Origin: Polytrichum commune
Lineage: Eukaryota > Streptophyta > Polytrichopsida > Polytrichales > Polytrichaceae
DNA: 60,000 bases
Reading direction: 5' to 3'
Assembly: GCA_950295325.1 (NCBI GenBank)
Contig: OX485803.1
Coordinates: 24,616,001-24,676,000 of the forward strand
The notes under the pieces: generated by a model
Seen by the model: only the letters and a program-made list of their open reading frames with translations
Told to the model about the DNA's origin: nothing
Databases searched by the model: none
Shown here: piece after piece, positions 12,395 to 23,414 of the stretch
Layout: every line of letters starts with the position of its first letter
How positions within the stretch are numbered: the stretch's first letter is position 1
Program-made: the position numbers and the translations under genes

Positions 12395-14066
12395 TCAAAT
12401 GTAGAGCCCACATCCGAGTTGGTTGACTACGTGCAAACAATGTTAAACGAAGGAACTCGATTCAAAAAAATTGCAGAGTCGTTGAACATCCATGATCCAA
12501 GACAACTGAAACGAATGATGACCAAAACATTGGGAATCAAATTTCGAGTACATCAACGTTTCACAACAGAGGAGATGTCCAATACCATTCAGCGTGCCCT
12601 TCTTGTTACAGAGCATGGGGCAAATTGGGGGATCCGGCATGTGAGGGCAGCACTTGCACGCTTGCGCATTAGGGCACCCAGGCGTACAGTGGCCAAAGCC
12701 TTACAAACTATATCATGTACATTCAAAATTCAATTTTCTTTTGTTGGATTATTAAAAACTCATTGAGAAACTCCTTGGGACTTCCTCTTGTAGTCTCTAT
12801 AGAGCTTTGAAATGACTTCAATATCTAAAACATATAAAATCTAACATATTTAGGTTTCTTGTTATGTGCAGAGGCACATTACGACAGACGTAGACGAGCA
12901 TTACCCATTGTTCGTCGACAGTATAATGTCACTATACCCATGGCCCTCTGGCATATAGACTTTAAGCTAAATTTCCCTCTCTTTATTCAATATAACTTCA
13001 TTGTAAAGCTTACGAACAAAACATCTCGCTTTTCATCAATCTAACACTTAAAATGAATGTTTTGTACAACATATGATAAATTGACCATGTATGGGCTACG
13101 TATACATGGTTGCATTGACGGGGCTTCACATTACGTCTTGTATGCTAAAATTGCACCAAACAAGACCCAGGAAACACTTTTCGAACCATTCCTTGCAACT
13201 GTTCAAAAATTTGGGGCTCCTTTACGAGTGAGGTCAGATTTTTCTGCAGAGCATGCTTTGATTCAGAGATTTATGCTAGAAGTACGGCCAGGGACCCGAA
13301 ATCCATTCCTAATAGGTTCATCTGTGCACAATCAAAGGATAGAACACTGGTGGAGGTTATTGTGGGAAAAAGTAATTTGGTTTCACAAAAATGCAATTCA
13401 GGAAATGGTTGAGCAGGGATATTTTATTCCTGATGATCCATATCAGAGAGTTTTTTTTCAAGCTGTCTACATCCCCATTTTACAAGACATTGTAAATGAG
13501 TGGATTGGGGTTTGGAACCTCCACCGCGTGCGGCTAATCAATGAGCAAGGAAGATTTCGTCCTTCTCATGTGCCAGCAAGATATTTCCAGGAATATGAAC
13601 GTCTTTATGGGTGAGTTTAAAAATCCTTAAACTCTTATTCAAAGTTCCATTCAATATCATCCTTGGTTATTACTGATTATGTCATACGATTGTGTTGTAA
13701 TGCATCAAAAGTTGGGTACCACATATTGAAGACATGCATGCTGAGGATAATCAAGACCATATTGGTACCCAAGATTTGGGTCCATGAGGTTTACGAACTT
13801 GGACTGCTCACAGAGGTGCACCAAATCCCACTTCGTTTGACATTCCTGAGTTGCCAGTAGACCTCTTTGCCCTTCGAAATGCCGCATATGAAACAGGGAA
13901 AGTTGGGAAGGACGTATTGCAATGTTTTCATTTACACTACTTTTTGTCCCACTACTGCTACAAGTCACAAGAGAGTGGCATTCCTGTAGGTCAACTTGTT
14001 CCAATAGAGCATTCTACTGAGAGTTTAGAAGCCTTTCAATTACTGGTTAGGACAATTAACATGTGA
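12395..14066 (+). pseudogene. integrase-core (DDE) transposase gene, several exons, probably degraded
   Basis: Coding blocks: 12395-12722 (helix-turn-helix-like, ...HDPRQLKRMM..., then RRTVAKAL), about 12869-12960 (YDRRRRALPIVRRQYNV...ALWHID), 13057-13614 (GLRIHGCIDGASHYVLYAKI, RSDFSAEH, SVHNQRIEHWW), and a tail at about 13720-14066 (LPVDLFALRNAAYETGK) interrupted by a stop near 13782. The order matches eukaryotic 'integrase core domain' proteins with WHID, IDG.S, RSD.G.E and HNQRIE.LW motifs. The acidic triad is Asp in WHID, Asp in RSD and Glu in QRIE, the last two 34 residues apart. The splice joint between WHID and the next block is not evident, the first splice phase does not fit simply, and no start ATG precedes 12440. 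Likely immobile now, or expressed with unusual splicing. Confidence 0.7.
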
Positions 14067-15107
14067 GGGGCGGAGGGTTGCCAAATTTTCTATGAAAAAC
14101 CCTAAGCTTAGTTGTTGTGGGTTTCATATCATTTATGAGTGGTTAGCTTGTAATTATTAATGGTTCCCATTCATGCAATTTTCGGAGGGCAGACAAACAC
14201 CTTCATATATTCTATCTAGTTTGTATTTTGTATTTTATTTTTTGTTTTGTTTTTTAAAAAATAACCATTCAAGACCCATCTACCTTATAGGGGTCCAGGT
14301 TTACATGTTGAATGGATGAGAGGTACACTCATATGCGGTGAATTCCACTCTCACTCTTGAACTATTGAACTAAATATTATATCTAGTGTCATACGGTATT
14401 TTATGACACTATGGTAACTGTTATAATGAAACTCCTTATGAATACATTTACATTTATTATCATCCTAACTTACTTTTAGTTCATCCAAGTGCCAATTTTT
14501 AAAACAAGTTTGGTATCTTCTAGTCCTAACATGAAATATCTTCATTGTACGTGAAAACTTGGTGGGGCCCAACTCTAAAAAGCAAAACATATTAACATAC
14601 ACAAAATATTATAATAATAATTAATATAAATATTATTTTAAATAGACACAAAATATTCAATTAAAGTAGTCCACCACAGGGAAGGTAGGGGTTTTTACCT
14701 GATTCAGCAAGTGGGGAATACTCTTATCTTTCCCACATAATAAATACTAGGAAACGGTGAAATGCGTTTACCATGTGGAATAGTGTTGCTTAGCTTAGAA
14801 AGGAACTTGGAAACATATCTTCAAGAAACTACGAGTATCCCTCCAAGTGCAGAGTAACCCTAGTTTCGCAAAACAAATGATGATTTTCAAAAACCAAAAG
14901 TTAGAAGAAAGAGAAAAGTGGTCATCCCACTCCTTCGACCACCTGGATTGATGACAAACTTGTTTCATGCCCACATTGAACCTACACTACACTACACTAC
15001 ACTACACTACTCCCTGCCAATAAAACCCTAAAAACAGAGAAACACGAGAAAAAACCTTCCCAGCCGAACTTCCAAGCCGAAGAGAAATAATCCGAACTTC
15101 CTCCTGG
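14067..15107. other. AT-rich spacer inside the large element
   Basis: No gene seen. The word AAGACCCATCTAC at 14271-14283 recurs at three other places in the window. An ACTAC pentanucleotide run lies at about 14986-15011. Confidence 0.4.
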
Positions 15108-15842
15108 TCACGAAACGATCCTATAATGTATTCTGTCTCGAGGTTGAAGATCGTCCATTGCATAAGCAACACTGTATTGTTGTCCAATGTGTGCAGGACA
15201 TGTCACTTTCATGAACTTGCACAAAAGCATTTCCACAAGACGAATGGAAGTGTAACTGTATGGAAACATACGATTGTTCAACACAACATTCATGCCAGTG
15301 ATTTCATCAATGAGATCTACCAGACGGCCATCAACCTCATTTTGCAAATGAAGGTAATAGTCTGCAGAGAAGAAAACTCGGATCTCTCCACCAAATTCGT
15401 GAGTAAAAAACCTTCTGATTCTGGCCTTATATGGTGTAGCAACATCAGGATCCTGCTTTACAATAACGTCACATCCAGGCTTGTATAGCTTTCCTTGCAA
15501 CAATATGTATTTCACCTCCTTCATCAAAGGGCTCCATTCACTTTTATTCCAGTCACCAAGGATCCCCTTCTCCTGCAAATATACAGTAACATATTCTTCA
15601 AATTCCACAGGCATCTTTTCCAGTTTAGTATCTTTTCTTCGCACTAGGATCCCTTTCGAGGCTGATGTCATAGTACATGCATTAGGGTCAATCCTCTGTA
15701 TAATACTCCAAATCTCATTTGCCCTCTCAATAGTAGGAACTTGAATGACACACTTTGAGTGCCATGAAGGGCATGAAATGTCATTGTCTGCATTTGGGCA
15801 AATGCCCTCTGGAATGATCAAATACTTGTGGACACACAACAT
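15108..15842 (-). CDS. uncharacterised 244-aa ORF inside the large element
   Basis: An intact frame from an ATG at 15842. I do not recognise the protein. Visible stretches: WSIIQRIDPNACTM, VEFEEYVTVYLQEKGILGDW, YKPGCDVIVKQDPDVATPYK followed by ARIRRFFTHE. The 'Y.pGcDVIVKqd...p.kARIrrF' pattern, followed by a beta-rich stretch, is faintly like a BAH-type chromatin-reader fold, but this is a guess. It is the longest undisrupted frame in the element and runs opposite to the integrase gene, so it may be the element's accessory protein or another captured gene. Confidence 0.5.
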   Translation of the reverse strand: MLCVHKYLIIPEGICPNADNDISCPSWHSKCVIQVPTIERANEIWSIIQRIDPNACTMTSASKGILVRRKDTKLEKMPVEFEEYVTVYLQEKGILGDWNKSEWSPLMKEVKYILLQGKLYKPGCDVIVKQDPDVATPYKARIRRFFTHEFGGEIRVFFSADYYLHLQNEVDGRLVDLIDEITGMNVVLNNRMFPYSYTSIRLVEMLLCKFMKVTCPAHIGQQYSVAYAMDDLQPRDRIHYRIVS

Positions 15843-17842
15843 GCTCCTCTGTTGTGGACTCTGTAGTGCACTGAATTTAAGGGGACTTGTTTAGAATGAA
15901 ATAATAGCAAACATTCAATTACTTACATCACCATTATGATCAATTAATAAATGTTCCTCAACCACCAATCACCAATCACCAATGTTCCTCAACCAATGTT
16001 GAAACAAAAATCTGAGTTTATGTAGTGCGATCATTTCATTTCCAGTCTCAATGTAATTGCAACATCAAGGGTTGCACAGTTATCATCGCAGGACCTGTGC
16101 TCTTCATCAATCACCTCAACAGGATATAATATGTGATTCATGGTGTGTAAATACAAATCATTTCTTCAATAAGTACATACTATTTGCAGAAACCTAAAAT
16201 CTGTCACAATAAATAGATATTGATTATAAAAATGTCCAATACCTTAATTTCAGGTCTGAGGAGTGTTGATTTTCAGTCATCTCCCAATAAAACATTGATA
16301 GTGTGAATAGGGCCATATTCTTGATCTTGATTTAGGGATACCGTCAATTGATTGCTGAGTCTTCTCTTCTCATCACTTGCATTCTTTTCCAGCTGAAGCA
16401 TTCTCACAGAGACACTCGAAGTTACAACCCGAAGTTGACATGATCATCAACTAAATCTTGATCAAACACTTTTTGGCTTCACCTACTTTCAGTACATCAA
16501 GTGCAATGCACCTTCTTACAAACTCTCAAATGTTCCCCTTCTCACTCTTCCAGCATTACTAGGATACGGGTTGTGTCGGAGGTCACAGAGGACTCTGTCA
16601 CAAGTATTCTTGCACACATTCACCACCACACATTCTGTATTATTGCAGGTTCAACAATGCAGACGGATGTCATTTGAACACGCTTTCTAATGCAAGCAAC
16701 TCCCGGGGGCCAATTTCCCACCATCTGAAAAACACGAGTCTGTGCACATCGGAGTTATTTGGAGTTGGCAAGTACGTTTCCAATATATCTATTAGTATCT
16801 ATCTAAAGCATAATGTGACATATACATACGAAAATGGAATAAAAAGACAATTAACGTGACATGGATTCATAGTTTGTGATGTTATTTCAGACAATTCAGT
16901 AATATAGCATGATAGTTTACCTCCAAAGATTTTTGATGGTATTGTCATGATACCAGTGTTTGAGTCTTGAGTTCGAAACCATCAAGTAGTCTTGATGAAG
17001 CTCCTTTGACAATTGTCCTACAATATCAACATTAAAATTTCATATTGATAACAAGGATGAGCCATTTGAGAAGCCAAAGCATCACATTCGAGTATATAAT
17101 GGTATATAAACAAGTAGTGGATGAGGACATAATAGAAAACTTGCAACATAATGCTACATAAAGCAACATAGACACAAGAAGGAAGAGGTCATATATAATT
17201 ATTTATATTATTGCAGGAACCCCATAATAAGTGAATTCTACAACATCAATGTCACACCATATACCACTTGGCCCCTGAGACAATGAACAAAGCACCAAAT
17301 ATAAGTGTGAGAGAGATATAGCATTTTAAAACCTTCCAAAAATATCATAGTATCTAAACCCCAGAGCAACAACCTGAAGCCATCAACAACCATTCAAGTC
17401 ATGAATTTCATTATCTCCTTCAGTTGGGCAAGACTTTATATCTGTTAGCATCAAAAACCTATATAGATAAAGAAATTATGAAAATAAGTTGAAACATATA
17501 TCTCTCTATAGTCGATCATTGGAGCGAAACTTGTACATGAAACACATCTACCCAAGTAGAGTAGACGAACATTTTAGGATAATATCATCCAGGACTAATT
17601 CTGATAAAAGGGGAAGAAGCCAAAGACGGTCATGTTAATATTGTGGGGTCAAACATAAGACAACGGGAGCCTTTTGAAATAATTCTTGTTATTTCCAGAA
17701 GAAAAAAGAATTAGAGGATCATGCTCTCTTTCAAGATGTGAAGTACCTCAACATACATTGGCAGAACTTGCAAGCTGTGTAGCCACTGGACATGCACCTT
17801 GCGAGCCACAAATACTATAATTGCAGGTATGTTCGTTATCAC
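15843..17842. other. spacer inside the large element, little recognised
   Basis: A short minus-strand frame at about 16281-16418 (RMLQLEKNASDEKRRLSNQL) looks coiled-coil-like and ends in a stop. It could be an exon remnant. A short repeat of 'accaatcacc' lies near 15960-15985. Nothing else is supportable. Confidence 0.35.
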
Positions 17843-18449
17843 CTTTTCCTTCAGATAAGCAAGGTCCTTCGCATAAGCTTCTTCTGTTGCCCCACCCTCA
17901 CTGATAACCTCAGGGTGAGCCTCTACAAATAAAACCTCGTTCAGCGTTTGGTAATCACTACAACGCTCCAATACATCCCTGTTCATGAGGGATATGGTAC
18001 TTTTCAAGACACAGATAACTCTTAATGAATTTTGTAGCAAAGATTTTCCAGGCTGACAAGGAAGGAAGTCATTGGCAATAGAGGTTGTTACCAGGATAAC
18101 CAGCAATGGTGATTCCAAAGTAGTCTCCATACTTGGATGATGTGCTTTACCTGTCACAACAAAATTCCAAAGTCAAATTCCTACAATTTAGTTCAACGCC
18201 CACAACTATGTACTGCCAAATTCCTCAATATAAACTTTATGTTTTACAGCTAGGTTTGTCACTTACCAAATCAAGGGCACAGGAGAAGCCTCCTTCAACA
18301 TTAACAAAATTCTCCTGCCCATGTGGAGGATCACCTTGAAGAGCAAGGATGTTTTGAATGCCATTGGCTTTCACATTGTCCAGCGCATCCTCCAGCTTTT
18401 CCACTGGCATGTTTGTGCAGGTGAGATGCATCATGGTTTCTACACAAAT
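17843..18449 (-). pseudogene. three-exon fragment of methylenetetrahydrofolate reductase
   Basis: Exons on the minus strand: 18267-18449 ([46 protein letters not shown]), 18092-18150 (VKHI, then SKYGDYFGITIAGYP) and 17843-17932 (EAHPEVISEG, EEAYAKDLAYLKEK). Acceptors and GT donors are intact and in the right order. The middle exon is 2 bases short within the expected His-Ile-Arg-Ser-Lys region, which breaks the frame; restoring two bases makes all phases agree. MTHFR makes 5-methyl-THF for methionine synthesis. Only the N-terminal catalytic part is present, so this is a captured, broken genomic fragment with its introns. Confidence 0.85.
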
Positions 18450-19180
18450 CTGCAAACCATGTCCCATATTTACTTCATTGAGAAGACAAAATCAAACAAT
18501 AAAGAAGACCTTCACGTCCTTTGCCAATCAATCATGACATCAACCCAATCAAGACACTTGTCTCCATCCTTCCTTAGAAAGAGGAAATGCTACTGTGGAG
18601 CTAAGCCCGAGCAATATCATAAATGTACTGTATTGATCCTGTGATAGGGTTTGAGGCAATCAAATTTGTCCAACAGACTCTGTCAGATTGTTGTTTCATA
18701 CCTTAGAAATTTACATGATATGAAGTTCACACCAACGTTGTCCTGTGCTTCACATAAACCTTAGGTAATCAAAGTTGATCAAAGAAGGAGAAGAGATCTA
18801 CCTGATTGAACCCTGATTTTCAGCGGTTCAATAGTCAATAATCAATAGTGATTTCAACTTTTGTGACAAGGGCTAGCAGGTTCAATGGATACTCAAATGC
18901 ACTTGCAGCAACTGTCAAAACATTCATATTAAAAACAAACATTCATGTATGTCTGTGAATGCAAACTCACAATATGATATGTTGTCTTCTCGTTTCCAAT
19001 ATCGAGCTACACAAAGGTCTCTCCTTCGTGAGAAGCGTGCATCGCCCACACTTTAGACATGCCATGAAACACAACAATCAGTACGTTTTTCAGCAATAGA
19101 AATCTGAATCCTACATAGACAATGGCTTTCCACCCTTTTTGAGTCAGGATGGAATACGAGTTCCCAACATTTAAATAGAC
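18450..19180. other. spacer between the MTHFR fragment and right arm
   Basis: Possibly more of the captured MTHFR intron close to 18450. No other gene or repeat recognised. Confidence 0.35.
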
Positions 19181-20966
19181 GATATCAATGCAATTGTATC
19201 CTCTACAGTATCTGCAAGCCTATCCTTCACTACATTGAGAGCTTTAATGGAATATTGTAACAGAAGCCTTATCTGCTAGGTCACATATCTGGTAGGAAAA
19301 GGTGTAAGCACGTACAACTTCTCCCCAAAGTGAGAAAAAGTGAGGCCGGCAGTGGGAGACCATGGCTCGGGGGTAGTAGATCCCAAACAAGTGTCTACAA
19401 GCTAAAACAAACTGAGAAAAGCCTTACTTGGTAATTACAAATTAGGGATTCAACATAACAGTTTGATATCTGACACAGAGGTAACAGGAAGATCCATAGA
19501 ATAACTCTCCCTCTTCAATAACACCAAAATCATACAAGATTGGCAACATCAATCTCCAGTGAAGTCCTGCAACCCACACAAAGTCCGTTAGGAGGAAGAT
19601 GTAAGACCGTCACGAGTTTGTGATTTGAATCAGTTCCAACAACCAAAATGCACGAGAGGAGATCATCTACAAAACAGTCAACCACATATTCCAAGGACCA
19701 CTCATGCAATAATATCAGGCAAAGATGAAACCAAATTACTTGTAGAATGACTCGAGCAGGCTTGAAAGGAATTTCGACTTGTTTGGGAGATGTCTTCACC
19801 CAGTCCAAGATTTTTTCCACATCTTCTTTATTGACCTGGAAACCATCACAGTTGCGGATTGCGGCTCCAACAAATACCTAATGGAGTAGGGCAATGAATC
19901 TATAATGCCAAGCAAACAAGCGAGCAATTCAGCACCCAAGCCACAGAATGGAAACCAAGGATCCAATATACGCTCCATAACACTCTCTTTTTCAAACATA
20001 CAAAATTAACCTGACTCATTTTGGTGCGAACCTAGTTAAACACCTCCCAGACTTCCTTGAGTCAGTTCTATTCTTTCCAAAATCCGAAGTAATTAGAGGA
20101 AACAAGTGGCAACCTAAAGAGGATCCCGATTCATTAGCGAAGTTCTTCCCGTCCAAATTTCTTTCCGAGTGCATTATCGTTATTGTCCGCCCCACCCTCG
20201 TCCCCCGTGCGCCCCACACACTCCTTAGTCATATTTTACTACTTTGATTTTAACAGAATGATAACAGAATGGCAAAATGGTTTACCTGGCGCTAGGCATA
20301 TCCACGTCCACGTCGGCCTTTTCTACCACATAGGATGCCACCTTGGCAAGAAGGTAAGTATTTTACCCACCCTACTAGTTGCCCCCTAGGTTGACCCTAC
20401 GTGGACCCTATTGTGTCGTGACGGAGGGGTCCGTCACGACACGACACGTCGTGACGGCACGACACCGTCATGACGTCGGGATAGACAACCCTGACAAAAA
20501 TGAAGTAACAAAATCAAAAACACCAACCATATAAGATCCTACGCTATTTACTTTTGAAACTTTGATGATCTTAACAAGAAATCCAACAAAATTGAGAGCA
20601 CCAAACATGTACAATTTATGCATTGCCGTACCTTACTTGACTCTTATTTTGCTTTGAATATTTTTTAATTGTATAGTTGCAAGACCTAAAGGTTGAATTA
20701 TATGAGTTGCATCATTGGCAAATAAATCAATGACTTTATGTTGAGTTACGAAAATGTAATCAAACCCTGAAGGATATGTATCAACTCTAACTCAATATTG
20801 AATTTTGATCACTTGCATTTAAGGCATGTAGCCTGATACAAGGTGAATGTAGTAGGAACAATGAGATAATAGAACATGGTTGCAAGTGCTATCCTTCAAT
20901 GTGGAATACAAATGTGGACATAATTCACAAAATAAAATAAACGAAGCACATGGACGACAATGTGCT
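19181..20966 (-). repeat. right arm of the 1786-bp inverted repeat
   Basis: Reverse complement of 9175-10960. It contains the mirrored CpG-rich hairpin block at 20413-20457. The arm ends at 20966 exactly where GC-rich, promoter-like sequence begins, so the element lies immediately upstream of the modular gene. Confidence 0.95.
19554..19899 (-). pseudogene. aconitase gene fragment in the right arm
   Basis: Exact mirror of 10242-10587: the same one-base frameshift, the same intron (19567-19739) and the same truncation after DFTG. Because both copies share the same lesions, the capture and the mutations came before the arm duplication or homogenisation. Confidence 0.85.
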
Positions 20967-22180
20967 CCCCGCGCTACCACCGCTCCCCGGCTCCATACCC
21001 GGGCGAGGCCCGCTCCGATACCCGCCACATATTAAGATGCGCTCCCTTCCTGTCTCTTGTTCGACGGCGGGAGAATCGTGGCCGAAACTCTGTTATATTT
21101 GCATCTTTAAGTCTCCTCGTAGCCTCCTTCGATCCGTCACTCACTCCACCGATGCGACAGCATAACAATCTATTCTACAAATCAGCCTGGGTTCAAGGCA
21201 GCACGCACACTTCGCCCAACTCTCCTGCATTTCACAATCTTCAGCTAAAGTTTACAACGCCCTCTCTCAGCTGCATTCGCTGCATAGCTTGCTCTTCCGA
21301 TCGTTACAGGTGCAAACAAGTGACAAGTCTTTCTTTTGCGTTTTGGAAGTCTTGCTCCTGCTGGTGCTGCGAATTGCTCTCATCGAATCTATGTTGGTGG
21401 TGGGAGTCTCACGTTGGTTGAATGGTTTTTGTTCTTTTTTGTGATGAATCTGTGTCGAAGTAGAGATTCTGTGAACTAGTGTTGCTTTTTTGCCAATTTT
21501 CATTCGATTTGCTTGCTCCGGTTTCTGATGTCCTGTGTTTTTGTATCATGGTGTTTGAGCTATTTGAGGGAGGGTTTAAGAGGATTTTGGTTTTGTGTGA
21601 AAGTCAGTAGTGGGGAATGGCGTCACTGTATGGCAGGTGAGGTAAACATGTAAGTGGGTGTTTGTGCAGCTCCCCTTTGTCGTCATTCTAGTGTAGTATA
21701 GTGTAGTGTCACTGTGATCATTTAACCCTCATTGGACTTTGGAACTTCTGGAAGAAGCTGAAATTCCGTGTTGGACACCGCGCTCCGACACCACCTTCTG
21801 AAGTCGTGGCACTCTGCCTCCTGCCATTTGTCACCCAACCAGTTCCAGATGGAGATAAAATCCACACTGGCAATTGCGGCTAATGCTTGGAGAGACACAC
21901 TACTACTTATGGAGATCTTCTGATTTTGAATTCAAATTTTTATGCAGGCGGGCATTTGGCACTGGGAGGATGCACTCTGTCAAGAAATCTGCTCAATAAT
22001 TCTGTGATTTAACAGACATAACTTGAAGAACAGAAATAAATCAGCAGCTCTTTACTTCCAGATAAATATTGTGGGATGATCGAATGGCGGTTTAATTGAG
22101 CAACCTCCTCCTTCACGAGATACGCTATACATATACGACGTACCCCATGTGGTTGGGATGTGTAGAATACGGTACATTCA
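20967..22180 (+). promoter_or_regulatory. GC-rich upstream region of the modular gene
   Basis: About 60 bases of CG-rich sequence (20967-21030) are followed by CT-rich leader-like DNA. Probably the promoter and 5' UTR of the gene whose first coding exon is at 23415. An exon-like segment at 22181-22238 (ATGGCGCCG... ending in CAG|GTAAGTG) follows. Spliced to either nearby acceptor its ATG frame stops early, so it is more likely leader with an upstream ORF than the true N-terminus. A 153-codon frame at 20960-21421 has no family signature. Confidence 0.4.
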
Positions 22181-22559
22181 ATGGCGCCGCCGATTTTGCC
22201 ACAGATCCTCCCAGTTCCTCCACATTGCCTTCAGGCAGGTAAGTGATCTACCTTCTCGTCTTGCTCCAATTATGCATTGTAAGGTAAGGATATGGATATT
22301 CATGCGTAAATGTGTCTTGCTGTGAGTGGTCTGCTTAAAAGAGTGTCAAAATGGTGTAACTTTTGTGGGCATTTAATTCAGGCTAAGTAATGTGTGAGGG
22401 TTCATCTTCTTGGCGGTTGTTAGGATACATTTGTGGTGAGAGTTGTTGTTGGGTTCTGGCTATGGTTGTTTCGAGCATGGTGAATTAGGAGCGTCGAAGT
22501 TGCAGTGAGCGGTATGTTGAAGAGTATCATCTTCTTGGCCTGTTGATAATAGAGTTCAA

Positions 22560-23411
22560 AGAATTTCGACATAGCACGACATTTTATGCTCTCCGGGGTT
22601 CTCTATTTTTACATATCCACCACTATTTGTATGATCGTTAAGAATGTCATCAACATTTCTTAATATACATGTCCAAACCTTGGGCTGTAAGTGCATTCGA
22701 ATTGATGTTGGGGTTCGGACCTCGGGTAAAGTAGCAACTGATATATGGTTAATTTAAAAAAAATTAGCTGGCAATTATGATGATATGGTTGATCAATGAT
22801 CATTGAGTTATTTGTTATAGTTACCTTTTGCACATGGCAATTGTCTTATGTTAACCCTCCTTGTACATGAATATGTTGGTTTTGTTGAGATTGTTTAAGA
22901 CTATAAGGAAATTGCTACTAAAGTTCCTGTGAAATTGCCGGGGGGTGGCTTTAGCAGATCGTGGGAGTGTGAAGGAGCATTAGGTTGGCAGAGAAAGAAA
23001 TTTGATGTAGCGCAAGAGTTTATGCTCTCGCGGGTTCTCAATTCTACATATCCACCACTGTTCTTATGATCATAGAGATTGTCATTTCTCATTTACATAT
23101 CCAAACCTTAAGCTTGCGATTTCGGGGTTAGGAACTCAGGTTAGTAGCAACAATGTGGTTATATTTTCGAAGATAGCTGGCAATTACGACAATATGGCTG
23201 ATCAATGATCATTGAATTATTTGTTGCATTTACCTTAAATTGTATATGGCAACCGTCCCATGTTAAGCCTCCTTGTGTCTGTGCGTGTGCTGGTTTTATT
23301 TCAGATTGATTAAGATAGGAAAGAAATTGCCATTGAAGTTCCTACGAAATTGCGGAGGGGCATTTGGCAGATTTTGAAAATTTGAAGGAGCATTAGGTAA
23401 TTGCTCGCAAC
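22560..23411. repeat. tandem duplication of about 430 bp before the first coding exon
   Basis: 22560-22997 and 22998-23411 share the same ordered words: 'tttatgctctc.cggg', 'tacatatccaccact', 'gatcaatgatcattga', 'gaaattgc...gaagttcctacgaaattgc', 'gaaggagcattagg'. They are diverged and lie within the 5' intron/leader. Confidence 0.75.
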
Positions 23412-23414
23412 GTG

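Larger units (their letters stand above)
9175..20966. mobile_element. 11.8-kb composite element with 1786-bp terminal inverted repeats
   Basis: Arms at 9175-10960 and 19181-20966 are reverse complements: paired coordinates always sum to 30141. Similarity stops abruptly at both edges of each arm. The 8.2-kb interior holds an integrase-like gene (12395-14066), a 244-codon ORF (15108-15842) and fragments of host genes. Long inverted arms, an internal DDE recombinase and captured intron-containing host fragments together suggest a gene-capturing DNA transposon. Against this, no target-site duplication is visible directly outside the arms (left flank ends AAATTCT, right flank begins CCCCGCG). The structure could instead be two copies of a smaller element in opposite orientation, an inverted duplication, or an assembly artefact. 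Confidence 0.55.

Noticed and set aside
9175-20966. Ordinary LTR retrotransposon
   Set aside because: The arms are inverted, not direct, and no reverse transcriptase was seen between them.
20960-21421. 153-codon frame upstream of the modular gene
   Set aside because: It starts at the arm border, is low-complexity Ser/Cys-rich and fits a 5' leader better than a protein.
22181-22238. Exon-like ATG segment as the start of the modular protein
   Set aside because: Splicing to the following acceptors gives early stops, so coding start was placed at 23415.
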